From contig JACJYB010000001.1 of NCBI GenBank assembly GCA_020636355.1, positions 496,001-560,000 on the forward strand: a stretch of 64,000 bases of DNA, given 5' to 3'. The notes beneath the pieces were generated by a model, which was not told where the DNA came from, made no database searches, and saw nothing but the letters and a program-made list of their open reading frames with translations. Positions 55,458 to 63,765 of the stretch are shown here, one piece after another. Within the stretch, counting starts at the first letter, position 1. Every line of letters starts with the position of its first letter. The stretch is from Lewinellaceae bacterium (GTDB taxonomy: Bacteria; Bacteroidota; Bacteroidia; Chitinophagales; Saprospiraceae). The position numbers were made by a program, and so were the translations under genes.

Positions 55458-56210
55458 TTACCAAATCGAATTCAATCCATGCTGAAGTGCTTGCTGATAC
55501 CTGTCGGGGTCAAAGGCATACAGGACTGGTGCTTTATGAGCGCCTCCCTGACGAAATTCATCGGTTTTTACGAGGATGTCGTAGCTGAGCATTTTGCGCT
55601 GAAAATTTCGCCTGTCCAGCTTTTTCTCCAATAACGTTTCATACAACGCTTGTAATTCAGGCATGGTGAATCGCTCGGGCAGCAGATTGAGACCGATGGG
55701 TTGGTATTTGAGCTGCAAGCGCAAGGTCTCCAAAGCTTTCGATACAATGCGTTGATGGTCCAGCATTAAGGGAGGCAGCTCCCGGATGGAGTACCAACGG
55801 CAAAATTCCGAGAAATAATCCGGATGCGGTTCTTCAACCTGTGAATACTCCACCAGTGCGTAGAAGCCGATCGTAATGAAACGCTGCTCAAACCAAGCCT
55901 GCAACGAGGGGTGGATGGCCTGGGTCCTTACCAGTTTATCTGCATGCCCGGGCAAATTCCGGGATACCTCGCCAAATGCATGGAATTGCCGGAGGAAGAT
56001 CCGTTTCAGTCCGGTTCTTTCTCGTAAGACCCGTACCGCAGCCCGGTCCAGATCTTCGTCGAGCATTACAAATCCTCCTGGCAGTGCCCATTCCCGATTG
56101 TGTAATAGCTTGAGCAACAAAACTTTAAGCTCATTTTCATGAAACCCGAAGATGACACAATCTACCGATAATCCCGGTTGACACTGCGAAGGCTGGAATG
56201 GTAATTCCAT
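55458..56210 (-). CDS. NrtR/AraR-like transcriptional regulator (Nudix-derived)
   Basis: A 250-residue protein: an N-terminal Nudix domain (about residues 11-165) and a C-terminal winged-helix region (about 175-250, LPERFTMPELQALYETLLEKKLDRRNFQRKMLSYDILV). The Nudix box G46-x5-E52-x7-R60 reads R-V-L-R-E-R-T-G-L in place of R-E-U-x-E-E-x-G-U; catalytic Glu61 is Val and Glu65 is Arg, so hydrolase activity is probably lost, as in NrtR/AraR-type regulators of sugar use. The C-terminal motif FRQGGAHKAPVLYAFD is typical of this regulator group. It faces the GH3 gene, with a perfect palindrome between them, so it is the likely local repressor. Confidence 0.88.
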   Translation of the reverse strand: MELPFQPSQCQPGLSVDCVIFGFHENELKVLLLKLLHNREWALPGGFVMLDEDLDRAAVRVLRERTGLKRIFLRQFHAFGEVSRNLPGHADKLVRTQAIHPSLQAWFEQRFITIGFYALVEYSQVEEPHPDYFSEFCRWYSIRELPPLMLDHQRIVSKALETLRLQLKYQPIGLNLLPERFTMPELQALYETLLEKKLDRRNFQRKMLSYDILVKTDEFRQGGAHKAPVLYAFDPDRYQQALQHGLNSIW

Positions 56211-56257
56211 AGAGTTCGTTTGTAAGTAGTCCTAAATATGAACAAAAAATCTTATTA

Positions 56258-56276
56258 TTGTGTCATATTGACACAA
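56258..56276. promoter_or_regulatory. 19-bp perfect palindrome, probable operator of the Nudix-type regulator
   Basis: TTGTGTCATATTGACACAA: 8-bp arms TTGTGTCA/TGACACAA around TAT. It lies 11 bp upstream of the GH3 ATG at 56288 and 47 bp upstream of the regulator start at 56210. A weak -7-like TATTATTG at 56253-56260 overlaps the left arm, so binding would block GH3 transcription and possibly autoregulate the divergent regulator gene. Confidence 0.7.
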
Positions 56277-56287
56277 AGAAATTAAAT

Positions 56288-58663
56288 ATGAAGAAAAGCC
56301 TGATCCTGATGATCCTGGTGGCCGGCTCTTACGGACTATTTGGTCAAGCCGCCTACCGGGATGCCAATCAAAACGGAAGGATGGATGTTTACGAAGATCC
56401 ATCGACTCCAATGACGGAACGCATCAACGATTTATTGTCGAGGTTGACCATAGAACAAAAAGCAAGTCTTGTGGTCGGAATTGGGATGCGCATTCCGGGT
56501 ATGTTCGACCTGGATATTAAGGAGAAAGTGCCCGGAGCGGCAGGTAACACCTATGCCATAGACCCATTGGGCATCGAATCTGTTGTTTTGTCGGATGGGC
56601 CAGCCGGGCTGCGTATTCTACCGGTTCGGGATTCGACGAGCTCGCAACGATATTATTGCACGGCGTTTCCAATTGAAACCATGTTGTCATCCACGTGGAA
56701 TACCGATCTGGTTCAGGAGGTTGGTAAGGCGTTTGGTGAAGAAATGAAAGATTATGGCGTTGATGTCTTGTTAGCTCCTGCTATGAACATCCATCGCAAC
56801 CCCTTGAACGGCCGGAATTTTGAATATTATTCCGAAGATCCTGTCCTCTCAGGAAAAATGGCAGCAGCGATGGTTAATGGCGTTCAGTCACAAGGCGTCG
56901 GAACCTCTGTCAAGCATTTTGTGGCCAACAATCAGGAGACCAACCGGATGACCATTAACACCATTCTGAGCCAAAGGGCGCTGCGGGAGATCTATCTGAG
57001 GGGCTTTGAGATTGCTGTGCGTGAAGCGCAACCCTGGACAGTAATGAGTTCCTACAATAAGATAAATGGCGTCTATGCGTCACAAAACCCGGAATTACTT
57101 CAGACCATATTACGCGATGAGTGGGGCTTCCAGGGATTGGTTATGACCGATTGGTTTGGTGGGAATGATCCGGTGGCGCAAATGAAAGCCAGCAATGATT
57201 TATTGATGCCAGGCCGTCCCCAGCAAAGAGATGCAATACTTAAAGCCATTCAGGAAGGTGAACTTAGCGAAGGTGTTCTGGATGCCAATGTCAAGCGGAT
57301 CTTGTATCTCATCCTGCGGTCACCCTCATTCCGTGTTGATCCCCATTCGGATCATCCGGATTTATCGACGCATGCCGAAATTACCCGCCGCGCCGGAGGA
57401 GAGGGGGTAGTGCTTTTAAAGAATAGCCAGGCACTGCCGCTGCTAGAAGATCAAAACAAGATAGCGGCGTTTGGCATAGGCTCTTATGACTTTATAGCCG
57501 GAGGTACCGGAAGCGGAGATGTGAATGAGGCTTATACCGTGTCGCTGGTAGAAGGGATGAAGCAGGCAGGAAAGCCGGTAGTCGCCTCCTTGCAGGGTAT
57601 GTACGAATATTACATCGATGCTGAAAAAGCCAAGCAACCGAAGAAAAAATTCTTTTTTGAGATGCTGCCACCTTTGCCCGAGATGCCTCTGGATGCCGGT
57701 ATTGCCAAAAGGATGGCCCGATCCACTGACCTGGCTCTGATTACAATCGGCAGGAACTCCGGCGAAGGTCAGGATCGCCAGACGGATGGCGACTTTTATC
57801 TCACCGCGGCGGAGCTGGATATGATTAAACAGGTTTCGGAAGCATTCCATCAGGCCGATAAGAAAGTGGTCGTCGTGCTGAACATCGGTAATGTTATTGA
57901 GACTGCTAGCTGGCGTGATCAGGTGGATGGAATCGTTCTGGCCTGGCAAGGTGGCCAGGAGGGTGGCAATGTAGTTGCCGATGTGCTTCTGGGTAAGGTC
58001 AATCCCTCCGGTAAATTGCCCACCACTTTCCCTCTACGCTACAATGATGTTCCCAGTGCTGCTAATTTCCCGGGAACGGAGCTTCCCGGCGATGGTCAAA
58101 CTGTAATTGGCGGAATTCTGGGTGGTAAGCCTTCGGAAGTCGTTTACGAAGAAGGGATCTATGTAGGTTATCGGTATTATGAGACATTTCACCAATCCGT
58201 TGCCTATCCTTTCGGATTTGGGCTCTCTTACACCAGCTTTGAATTTTCACAGCTTGAGCTAAGTTCCCCCAAATGGAACGATAGCATGACCGTGTCCGTT
58301 ACGGTCACCAACACCGGTAATCTGCCGGGTAAAGAGGTGGTACAGTGTTACCTCAGTGCTCCGGGGAAAAGCATGGACAAACCGGCAAAAGAATTGAAAG
58401 GTTTTGCGAAGACAAGTTTGCTGAAGCCGGGTCAGCAGGAAATAATCCAAATCAAGCTGAACGCCAGGGATTTAACTTCCTTTGATGCCTCCCAGTCGGC
58501 ATGGGTGGCGGAGTCGGGTAAGTACGAAGTAAAAGTTGGAAATTCAAGCGACGCCATTGCTCTGTCCCGGACGTTTGTGGTTGACAAAGAATTGAAAGTT
58601 AAGGCTGTCCATGATGTTTTGGCACCAGATCGTAAAATCCATGCGATAAAAGCTCCAAAATAA
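56288..58663 (+). CDS. GH3 family glycoside hydrolase (beta-glucosidase/xylosidase type)
   Basis: A 791-residue exported enzyme (signal peptide ends YGLFGQ). The N-terminal barrel has SVVLSDGPAGLRI, ERNFEYYSEDPVLSGKM-type RNFEYYSEDP, SVKHFVANNQETNRM and the nucleophile Asp288 in LVMTDWFGG. The alpha/beta-sandwich domain follows (LITIGRNSGEGQDRQTDGDFYL, where the acid/base Glu would lie) and then a Fn3-like C-terminal domain (GYRYYETFHQSVAYPFGFGLSYT). GH3 removes terminal beta-glucose, xylose or arabinose. The TTG at 56258 is not used: the ATG 56288 starts the signal peptide. The adjacent divergent regulator and palindrome indicate dedicated control. Confidence 0.94.
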   Translation: MKKSLILMILVAGSYGLFGQAAYRDANQNGRMDVYEDPSTPMTERINDLLSRLTIEQKASLVVGIGMRIPGMFDLDIKEKVPGAAGNTYAIDPLGIESVVLSDGPAGLRILPVRDSTSSQRYYCTAFPIETMLSSTWNTDLVQEVGKAFGEEMKDYGVDVLLAPAMNIHRNPLNGRNFEYYSEDPVLSGKMAAAMVNGVQSQGVGTSVKHFVANNQETNRMTINTILSQRALREIYLRGFEIAVREAQPWTVMSSYNKINGVYASQNPELLQTILRDEWGFQGLVMTDWFGGNDPVAQMKASNDLLMPGRPQQRDAILKAIQEGELSEGVLDANVKRILYLILRSPSFRVDPHSDHPDLSTHAEITRRAGGEGVVLLKNSQALPLLEDQNKIAAFGIGSYDFIAGGTGSGDVNEAYTVSLVEGMKQAGKPVVASLQGMYEYYIDAEKAKQPKKKFFFEMLPPLPEMPLDAGIAKRMARSTDLALITIGRNSGEGQDRQTDGDFYLTAAELDMIKQVSEAFHQADKKVVVVLNIGNVIETASWRDQVDGIVLAWQGGQEGGNVVADVLLGKVNPSGKLPTTFPLRYNDVPSAANFPGTELPGDGQTVIGGILGGKPSEVVYEEGIYVGYRYYETFHQSVAYPFGFGLSYTSFEFSQLELSSPKWNDSMTVSVTVTNTGNLPGKEVVQCYLSAPGKSMDKPAKELKGFAKTSLLKPGQQEIIQIKLNARDLTSFDASQSAWVAESGKYEVKVGNSSDAIALSRTFVVDKELKVKAVHDVLAPDRKIHAIKAPK

Positions 58664-58701
58664 TCCGCGGAGAATGGATACTCGTGTTGGGTACAAGATA
58701 A

Positions 58702-58731
58702 CGCCTTGTCTGCGATACAACAGACAAGGCG
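58702..58731 (+). terminator. Hairpin downstream of the GH3 gene
   Basis: CGCCTTGTCTG (58702-58712) and CAGACAAGGCG (58721-58731) form a perfect 11-bp stem with an 8-nt loop (CGATACAA), 38 bp after the GH3 stop. The following CTTATTACG is a poor U tract, so it is a likely but imperfect terminator. Confidence 0.6.
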
Positions 58732-59016
58732 CTTATTACGGTCAACAAATAGTGACAAATCTCAGGAGCATTTCTTTGCGTTGCACCAATTGTGTTTCCT
58801 GGGGTTATGCAGGAGAATAAAACTTCTTTGGTGCCTGCTGTTTGAAATTAATTGCCTTTGCCAGTCACGACTCCGGTTAAAGTGTCACTTCCTAATTTCC
58901 GGTGTATTTTCATTGGACCTCACAGAAAGTAGTTCATGGCCCTTTGGCTCAACGTTGTTTCATCTACTTCTTCATACCAATGATTTTCAAAGGTGCTACA
59001 CACCCGCAAAGAATGT

Positions 59017-59052
59017 GTGGACTATTGTAACCAATTCGTGGATTATTGTAAC
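59017..59052. repeat. Paired 15-bp direct repeat near the 3-prime end of the HTCS gene
   Basis: GTGGACTATTGTAAC (59017-59031) and GTGGATTATTGTAAC (59038-59052) agree at 14 of 15 positions and repeat at a 21-bp pitch, i.e. two helical turns. Such a spacing is typical of a dimer-binding direct-repeat site. It lies 40-75 bp beyond the HTCS stop and 350 bp beyond the GH3 stop, an unusual place for an operator. Confidence 0.7.
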
Positions 59053-59091
59053 AGCAATTTTAAATAGCTGATTATCAATTGATTGGTTGGG

Positions 59092-62000
59092 TTATTTGAG
59101 ATCGCTGGGCGGATGGCCGTAATATTCGTTAAAGACTCGTGAGAAATATCTGGGGTCTTCAAAACCAACGGCGTATGCTACTTCAGACACATTCCAATTG
59201 GTTGTTTCAAGTAACTCCCTGGCTTTGCTTAACCGGATGTTGCGGATGTAAATGGAAGTGGAGAGATTGGTGAGCGCTTTGATCTTGCGATGCATTTGCA
59301 TCCGGCTCATGGCCATCTGCTTACACAAGTCTTCGATGGAGAATTCCGAGTTCTCCAGATTCTCTTCGACCAGATTCCGCAACTTCAGGATAAATGCATC
59401 CTCCAATTGAGCATCGGTAGTTTGCCGGGTGAGCGGTGCCTGCAGACTCAAATACCTGGCTTGTAATTTTTCGCGCAATTTGATCAGGTTTTGAACATGA
59501 AGCTGGAGTTCTTCCTGATAGAATGGTTTTGCGAGATAGACGTCTGCGCCTCGTTTAAGTCCTGCAATCCTGTCTTCTGCGGTAGCTTTGGCGGTAAGGA
59601 TGACGATGGGAATATGGCTTGTGGCCATGGTTGTTTTTAGTGTTTCGGTGACCTCAAAACCATCTTTGACGGGCATCATGACGTCGGTTATCACGATATC
59701 GGGGATAATTCGCATTGCCGTTTCAATGCCCGCTGCTCCATCCGTCGCGATTTCAATGTCAAAGAGTGGAGCCAAACAGCTTATCAAATAGGTTCGGATA
59801 TCTTCGTTGTCTTCGACAATGAGCAGCAATGGTTTGTCCGAGGCCGTATCCGGAACCCTTGGCCGATCGGTTTCGTATTCAGATGAATAAGCGAGCCGTG
59901 GGTCGGTTTGATTGCTTTTGGTATCAGCTTCCGGCGCAAGTGGGGCTGAATGGGTTATCGGAAGATGGATTAGAAATTTGGTTCCGGCACCCTGAGCACT
60001 GGTCACCGAAATATTTCCCTGCATCAGGTGGATTAATTCCCTGGTTAAGGTGAGCCCAATGCCGGTGCCTTCGCCTTTGATCGTTTTGGCATTGTCTGAT
60101 TGGTAAAACCGGTTAAATATGAATGGCAATTGATCAGCTGGTATCCCAATGCCGGAATCCGATACCTCAATCTTTAGTTCCGGATTCATGTGCCTGTTGC
60201 CACTGGGCTCAATTTTGCTGACAGAAAGGTTTATCCTGCCTCCCTGAGGGGTGAATTTAACTGCATTGATAATCAAATTGGAAATGACCTGGAGCATTCT
60301 TCCCGGATCATAATCCATCATGACCTCTTCGGATTCGCCCGTAAACGACAATTCGATTCCTTTTGATCCGGCCAGGGATTCAAACGATTTCAGGAGGTAT
60401 TTCAGATAACTCATGATGTTGCCTTGAATTAACTGCAATCCCATTTGGTTTGATTCTATTTTAGCCAAATCCAGCATTTGATTGACCAGGTTTAGCAGTT
60501 GCCAGCCATTGCGGTGGATCAATTCCAATTTATCCCGGAGACTTGTTTCGAGTTGGTTGCGAATCTGGTCTGAGATGCCCAGGATTACGGTCAATGGGGT
60601 CCGAAACTCATGCGTGATATTCGTATATAACTTGGTCTTTAATAAATCCAGTTCTTCCAGATTCTGGTTCTTTATCGCTTCCAATTGCAGGGAGTGTTGT
60701 AGCTGTTGTCTTTTCAGCTCATACCTCCTGAAGGAATTAGCTATGCTCAATGTGCAAATGAAATAAATCAGATAGGCCCACCAGGTCCTCCACCAGGGTG
60801 GTCGAATGATGAAAGGAAATTGGATCTCCGGACTTAGTAAGCCTTCTGCGTTTACTGCTCGCAGTTGAAAAGTGTAGTGGCCGGGAGGAATAGGACCGAA
60901 GTGGACCTCCTGAGTGGGTGACCATGAGCTCCAGTGCGGATCCAGTCCCGTTAGTTTATGTTGGTAGAGAATTTGATCATTCTGCAGTGTGGTGACATTG
61001 GTAAACCCGATGGTCAGGTCATTATGGTCGTGTTTCAGGCTAAGTTGTTCCGGCACATTGCGCCATTTGCTGACGCCGGAGACATAATCCTTATCCAGGC
61101 GAATCCCGTTTTCAAGGACTATATTCTGGTCGGTCCGGGTGAACAATTGCCTCCAATGAATATTCTCACCAAATAATTGCACATTGGAAATTTCGATAAC
61201 CGGTGATTGCGCTTCAATTTTTTCACTGGTCGTATTGATGGTAATGGCCATGGTTTTGGTGCCAACCCAAAGGGTCCCATCGGTGTCTTTGCAGATGGCA
61301 CGCATATTACTACTACCTCCCAGAAAGCCATTGCTGTATTGGTAATTTCTGAAGTGGATATTTTCTGACGATGTTTCTTCGGCCGGAGTAAAACTGATTT
61401 TGCAGATACCATGTCGGCCGCCTACCCAGAGATTATTCTGCTCATCAGCCATGATAGAACTTACCCAATCGCTGATGAGTCCGTCCTTCTCCCTGAAACT
61501 GATGATGGTTTCTTGATTCGTTTTGGGGTCTGACGCATATCGAAGCAACCCGCCGCCAAATGTGCCAATCCACAACCTGTTTGCATGATCGACAAAAAGG
61601 GAGGTGATGTATGCGTTGGTAATCCCTTGTTCATACAGGTATTGGAAAAAGTGTGGATGATCGTCCTTTCCGATGACCAGGCGATTCAATCCATGGTCGG
61701 TTCCAATCCAATAATTACCGAAAGAGTCTTCAGCGACACATTTTACTGCGTTGTTGGATAAGCCCTGTTCTTCACCGAAGAAGGTGAATTCATTTTTTTG
61801 CTGGTTGTTTCCGAAACGCACGCGTACGGCACCATATCCCGACAGCCAAATATCCCCTGTATGATCCTCAAAAAGATTCAGAACCGGAGCTTCTCCTAAT
61901 TGAGGAAATCGGATGTATTCGGTCCCGGTAAACAAGACCAGGCCAATGTTGGTCCCCAGCCAGATTGCACCGTTGTGGTCTTCCAGCATGGTGAAAATAA

Positions 62001-63459
62001 TGGAATTGGGCAGTCCGGTTGCCGAGCTGTATTGGTAGAAGTATTGCCCATCGTATCCGGTGAAGCCGTCTTCTGAACCGAACCATCGCATCGTTTTACC
62101 TTGAACGATGGCCAGGACATTATTCTGCAAAAGGCCTTCGTGGGTGGTCCAGTTCGAGAATAGTTCTCCATTAAAAAGCTCAAATCCTGCGGTTGTTCCG
62201 AACCATACATTGCCCGATTGGTCATTTAACAAGGCGTGAACTGCACGGTTTCCCAATCCGTCCTCTTCGGTGTATTGATACAATTGATTCCCGGATAAAC
62301 GGAAAACACCATCCTGGAATGATCCTGCCCAGACGTTTCCGCGGTCGTCTTCAGCGATAGACTGGATGGAGGTCCTGGAAACGATAGAGCCAGGGAATAT
62401 TTCTACATCATGGCCGGATAGCTTTAAAATGCCATGTTCCGTCCCTACCCAGAGATGGTCATTGTGATACTGAAGGGCATTGATGGTGTCATTGAGAAAG
62501 GGACTGCTTACGGGAGTGAAACCATGGTCGCGATACCTGAATAGTCCATCGCCTTTGGTTCCAATCCAGAGATCCCCCTGATCAGGCACGATGGATGTGA
62601 CGGAGTAATCGGTGAATCCCTGCAGGTGATTAAAATGCTTAAACTGGTGCCCGTCAAAGAGCGTAATTCCCCCTTCATAGGAGCCAAGCCAAAGGTTACC
62701 GGCAGCATCTTCGGCAATGCATTTGACCGAATTTTCTGCGATCCCGGATCCAGCCGAATAATGGGTGAAAAAGGATCCATCAAATTTGCTGATACCCTGA
62801 TCAAAATAGCCGATCCAGATATTTCCCTGGCCGTCTTCATGGAGGGCAAGCACTTTGTCATCTTTTAATCCTTCGGTTTTGGTATAGGTATAAAAATAAT
62901 GACCATCATATCTGGTAACACCGCCATTCCAGATAGCTAACCAGATATTGCCCCTACTATCCTGGAGAGCGGACATAACGTTATAAGCGTCCAGTCTCTG
63001 CAATTTGCCAAAGCGGGTGATACAGGCCGGATTGATATCGTTAGATGTCATGCCTTCGATTCGAACCGTTTTGGGCAACCGGGCCAGTACCGTATCAATT
63101 AGAGCGGTTTTTACGACAGGTAATGCGTCATTATCTTTCCCCGGGACATGGGTTGAGGTGTCTGCAATGGTATAGCCATTCCGGATGATCTTTCGTTGAA
63201 TATCCTGATGGAGTTTTTTAGCCGGGATTTTTAATGGCTTGCCGGCTGGAATCGAGATGGTTTGGGTGATCTCGATCGATTCCGGTTCGGGAAAAAGTCC
63301 TGGCTGGATTTCGTGACCGTGGATATTCAGGGTTGCCGGAGTGGTCGCGTGGGATGGGGCGGACTCCTTTTGATTACAGCCAATAATCAATAAGATAGAT
63401 AATGCGGTTATAAACTTGCCAATAAGAACGCTGCCTATGTTTCTGCTGATGCGCCGCAT
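59092..63459 (-). CDS. Hybrid two-component system (HTCS) sensor/regulator with AraC-type output
   Basis: A 1455-residue single-protein two-component system. Order: lipoprotein-like N-terminus (ILLIIGCNQKE), about 14 Reg_prop propeller repeats (DSRGNIWLAIWNGGVTRYDGHYFY and similar, residues about 150-780), a Y_Y_Y domain (about 815-880), a transmembrane helix (about 885-907), HisKA with His950 (THEFRTPLTVILG), HATPase (about 1060-1175), a receiver with Asp1259 (DIVITDVMMPVKDG), and an AraC helix-turn-helix at the end (MAMSRMQMHRKIKAL, WNVSEVAYAVGFEDPRYFSRVF). HTCS proteins bind oligosaccharides in the periplasm and switch on polysaccharide-use genes. ATG 63459 was chosen; the ORF extends in frame to 63588 but lacks conservation there. 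Confidence 0.93.
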   Translation of the reverse strand: MRRISRNIGSVLIGKFITALSILLIIGCNQKESAPSHATTPATLNIHGHEIQPGLFPEPESIEITQTISIPAGKPLKIPAKKLHQDIQRKIIRNGYTIADTSTHVPGKDNDALPVVKTALIDTVLARLPKTVRIEGMTSNDINPACITRFGKLQRLDAYNVMSALQDSRGNIWLAIWNGGVTRYDGHYFYTYTKTEGLKDDKVLALHEDGQGNIWIGYFDQGISKFDGSFFTHYSAGSGIAENSVKCIAEDAAGNLWLGSYEGGITLFDGHQFKHFNHLQGFTDYSVTSIVPDQGDLWIGTKGDGLFRYRDHGFTPVSSPFLNDTINALQYHNDHLWVGTEHGILKLSGHDVEIFPGSIVSRTSIQSIAEDDRGNVWAGSFQDGVFRLSGNQLYQYTEEDGLGNRAVHALLNDQSGNVWFGTTAGFELFNGELFSNWTTHEGLLQNNVLAIVQGKTMRWFGSEDGFTGYDGQYFYQYSSATGLPNSIIFTMLEDHNGAIWLGTNIGLVLFTGTEYIRFPQLGEAPVLNLFEDHTGDIWLSGYGAVRVRFGNNQQKNEFTFFGEEQGLSNNAVKCVAEDSFGNYWIGTDHGLNRLVIGKDDHPHFFQYLYEQGITNAYITSLFVDHANRLWIGTFGGGLLRYASDPKTNQETIISFREKDGLISDWVSSIMADEQNNLWVGGRHGICKISFTPAEETSSENIHFRNYQYSNGFLGGSSNMRAICKDTDGTLWVGTKTMAITINTTSEKIEAQSPVIEISNVQLFGENIHWRQLFTRTDQNIVLENGIRLDKDYVSGVSKWRNVPEQLSLKHDHNDLTIGFTNVTTLQNDQILYQHKLTGLDPHWSSWSPTQEVHFGPIPPGHYTFQLRAVNAEGLLSPEIQFPFIIRPPWWRTWWAYLIYFICTLSIANSFRRYELKRQQLQHSLQLEAIKNQNLEELDLLKTKLYTNITHEFRTPLTVILGISDQIRNQLETSLRDKLELIHRNGWQLLNLVNQMLDLAKIESNQMGLQLIQGNIMSYLKYLLKSFESLAGSKGIELSFTGESEEVMMDYDPGRMLQVISNLIINAVKFTPQGGRINLSVSKIEPSGNRHMNPELKIEVSDSGIGIPADQLPFIFNRFYQSDNAKTIKGEGTGIGLTLTRELIHLMQGNISVTSAQGAGTKFLIHLPITHSAPLAPEADTKSNQTDPRLAYSSEYETDRPRVPDTASDKPLLLIVEDNEDIRTYLISCLAPLFDIEIATDGAAGIETAMRIIPDIVITDVMMPVKDGFEVTETLKTTMATSHIPIVILTAKATAEDRIAGLKRGADVYLAKPFYQEELQLHVQNLIKLREKLQARYLSLQAPLTRQTTDAQLEDAFILKLRNLVEENLENSEFSIEDLCKQMAMSRMQMHRKIKALTNLSTSIYIRNIRLSKARELLETTNWNVSEVAYAVGFEDPRYFSRVFNEYYGHPPSDLK

Positions 63460-63765
63460 GTAAATGTACCTCTTCTGTGTCAGGACTCTTTTCAGGCTTG
63501 CTGCAGCCAGTTTTAAACAGGTCCCCAGGGTTGTGGGCAAAAATACCCAGATTTCTGCAAAAGCAAGTATCGCCAACCGGGCTTTCATGAAGTGCCCGGA
63601 TTAATAAGGCAAACTATTTACCAAGCGTCAATCGGGTTAAAGCACGTCTAACTTTATTATATTTTCCATCCAATTAGGAGCCAAGGCTCTGGAAGTGGTG
63701 AAGAATAACCGGTTGGTCTGGTTGAATACCCCATTTTATTGATTTGTAAATGCATCAAGAAAACA
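63460..63765. other. Divergent promoter region between HTCS and GH51
   Basis: About 306 bp separate the divergent starts. The part next to the HTCS is the in-frame upstream extension of its ORF (63460-63588). I found no palindrome and no complete TAnnTTTG element; TAACTTTA at 63650-63657 is a near match in the GH51 direction. The HTCS itself probably binds here to activate GH51. Confidence 0.35.

Larger units (their letters stand above)
58664..59091. other. 428-bp intergenic region between GH3 and HTCS genes
   Basis: It holds a strong hairpin just after the GH3 gene (58702-58731) and a pair of 15-bp direct repeats near the HTCS end (59017-59052), both listed separately. The middle part has no ORF with coding character (the longest reading, about 120 codons on the plus strand, is Cys/Phe-rich and unlike the neighbours). 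Both flanking genes run toward it, so no promoter is required; none was seen. Confidence 0.6.

Noticed and set aside
57443..57949. 168-codon minus-strand ORF inside the GH3 gene
   Set aside because: Antisense shadow of the GH3 coding frame; no family features.
63460..63588. Upstream in-frame extension of the HTCS ORF
   Set aside because: The extension is hydrophobic but not signal-like before the second signal-type segment at MRRISRNIGSV; a second signal peptide would be unusual, so ATG 63459 is preferred.
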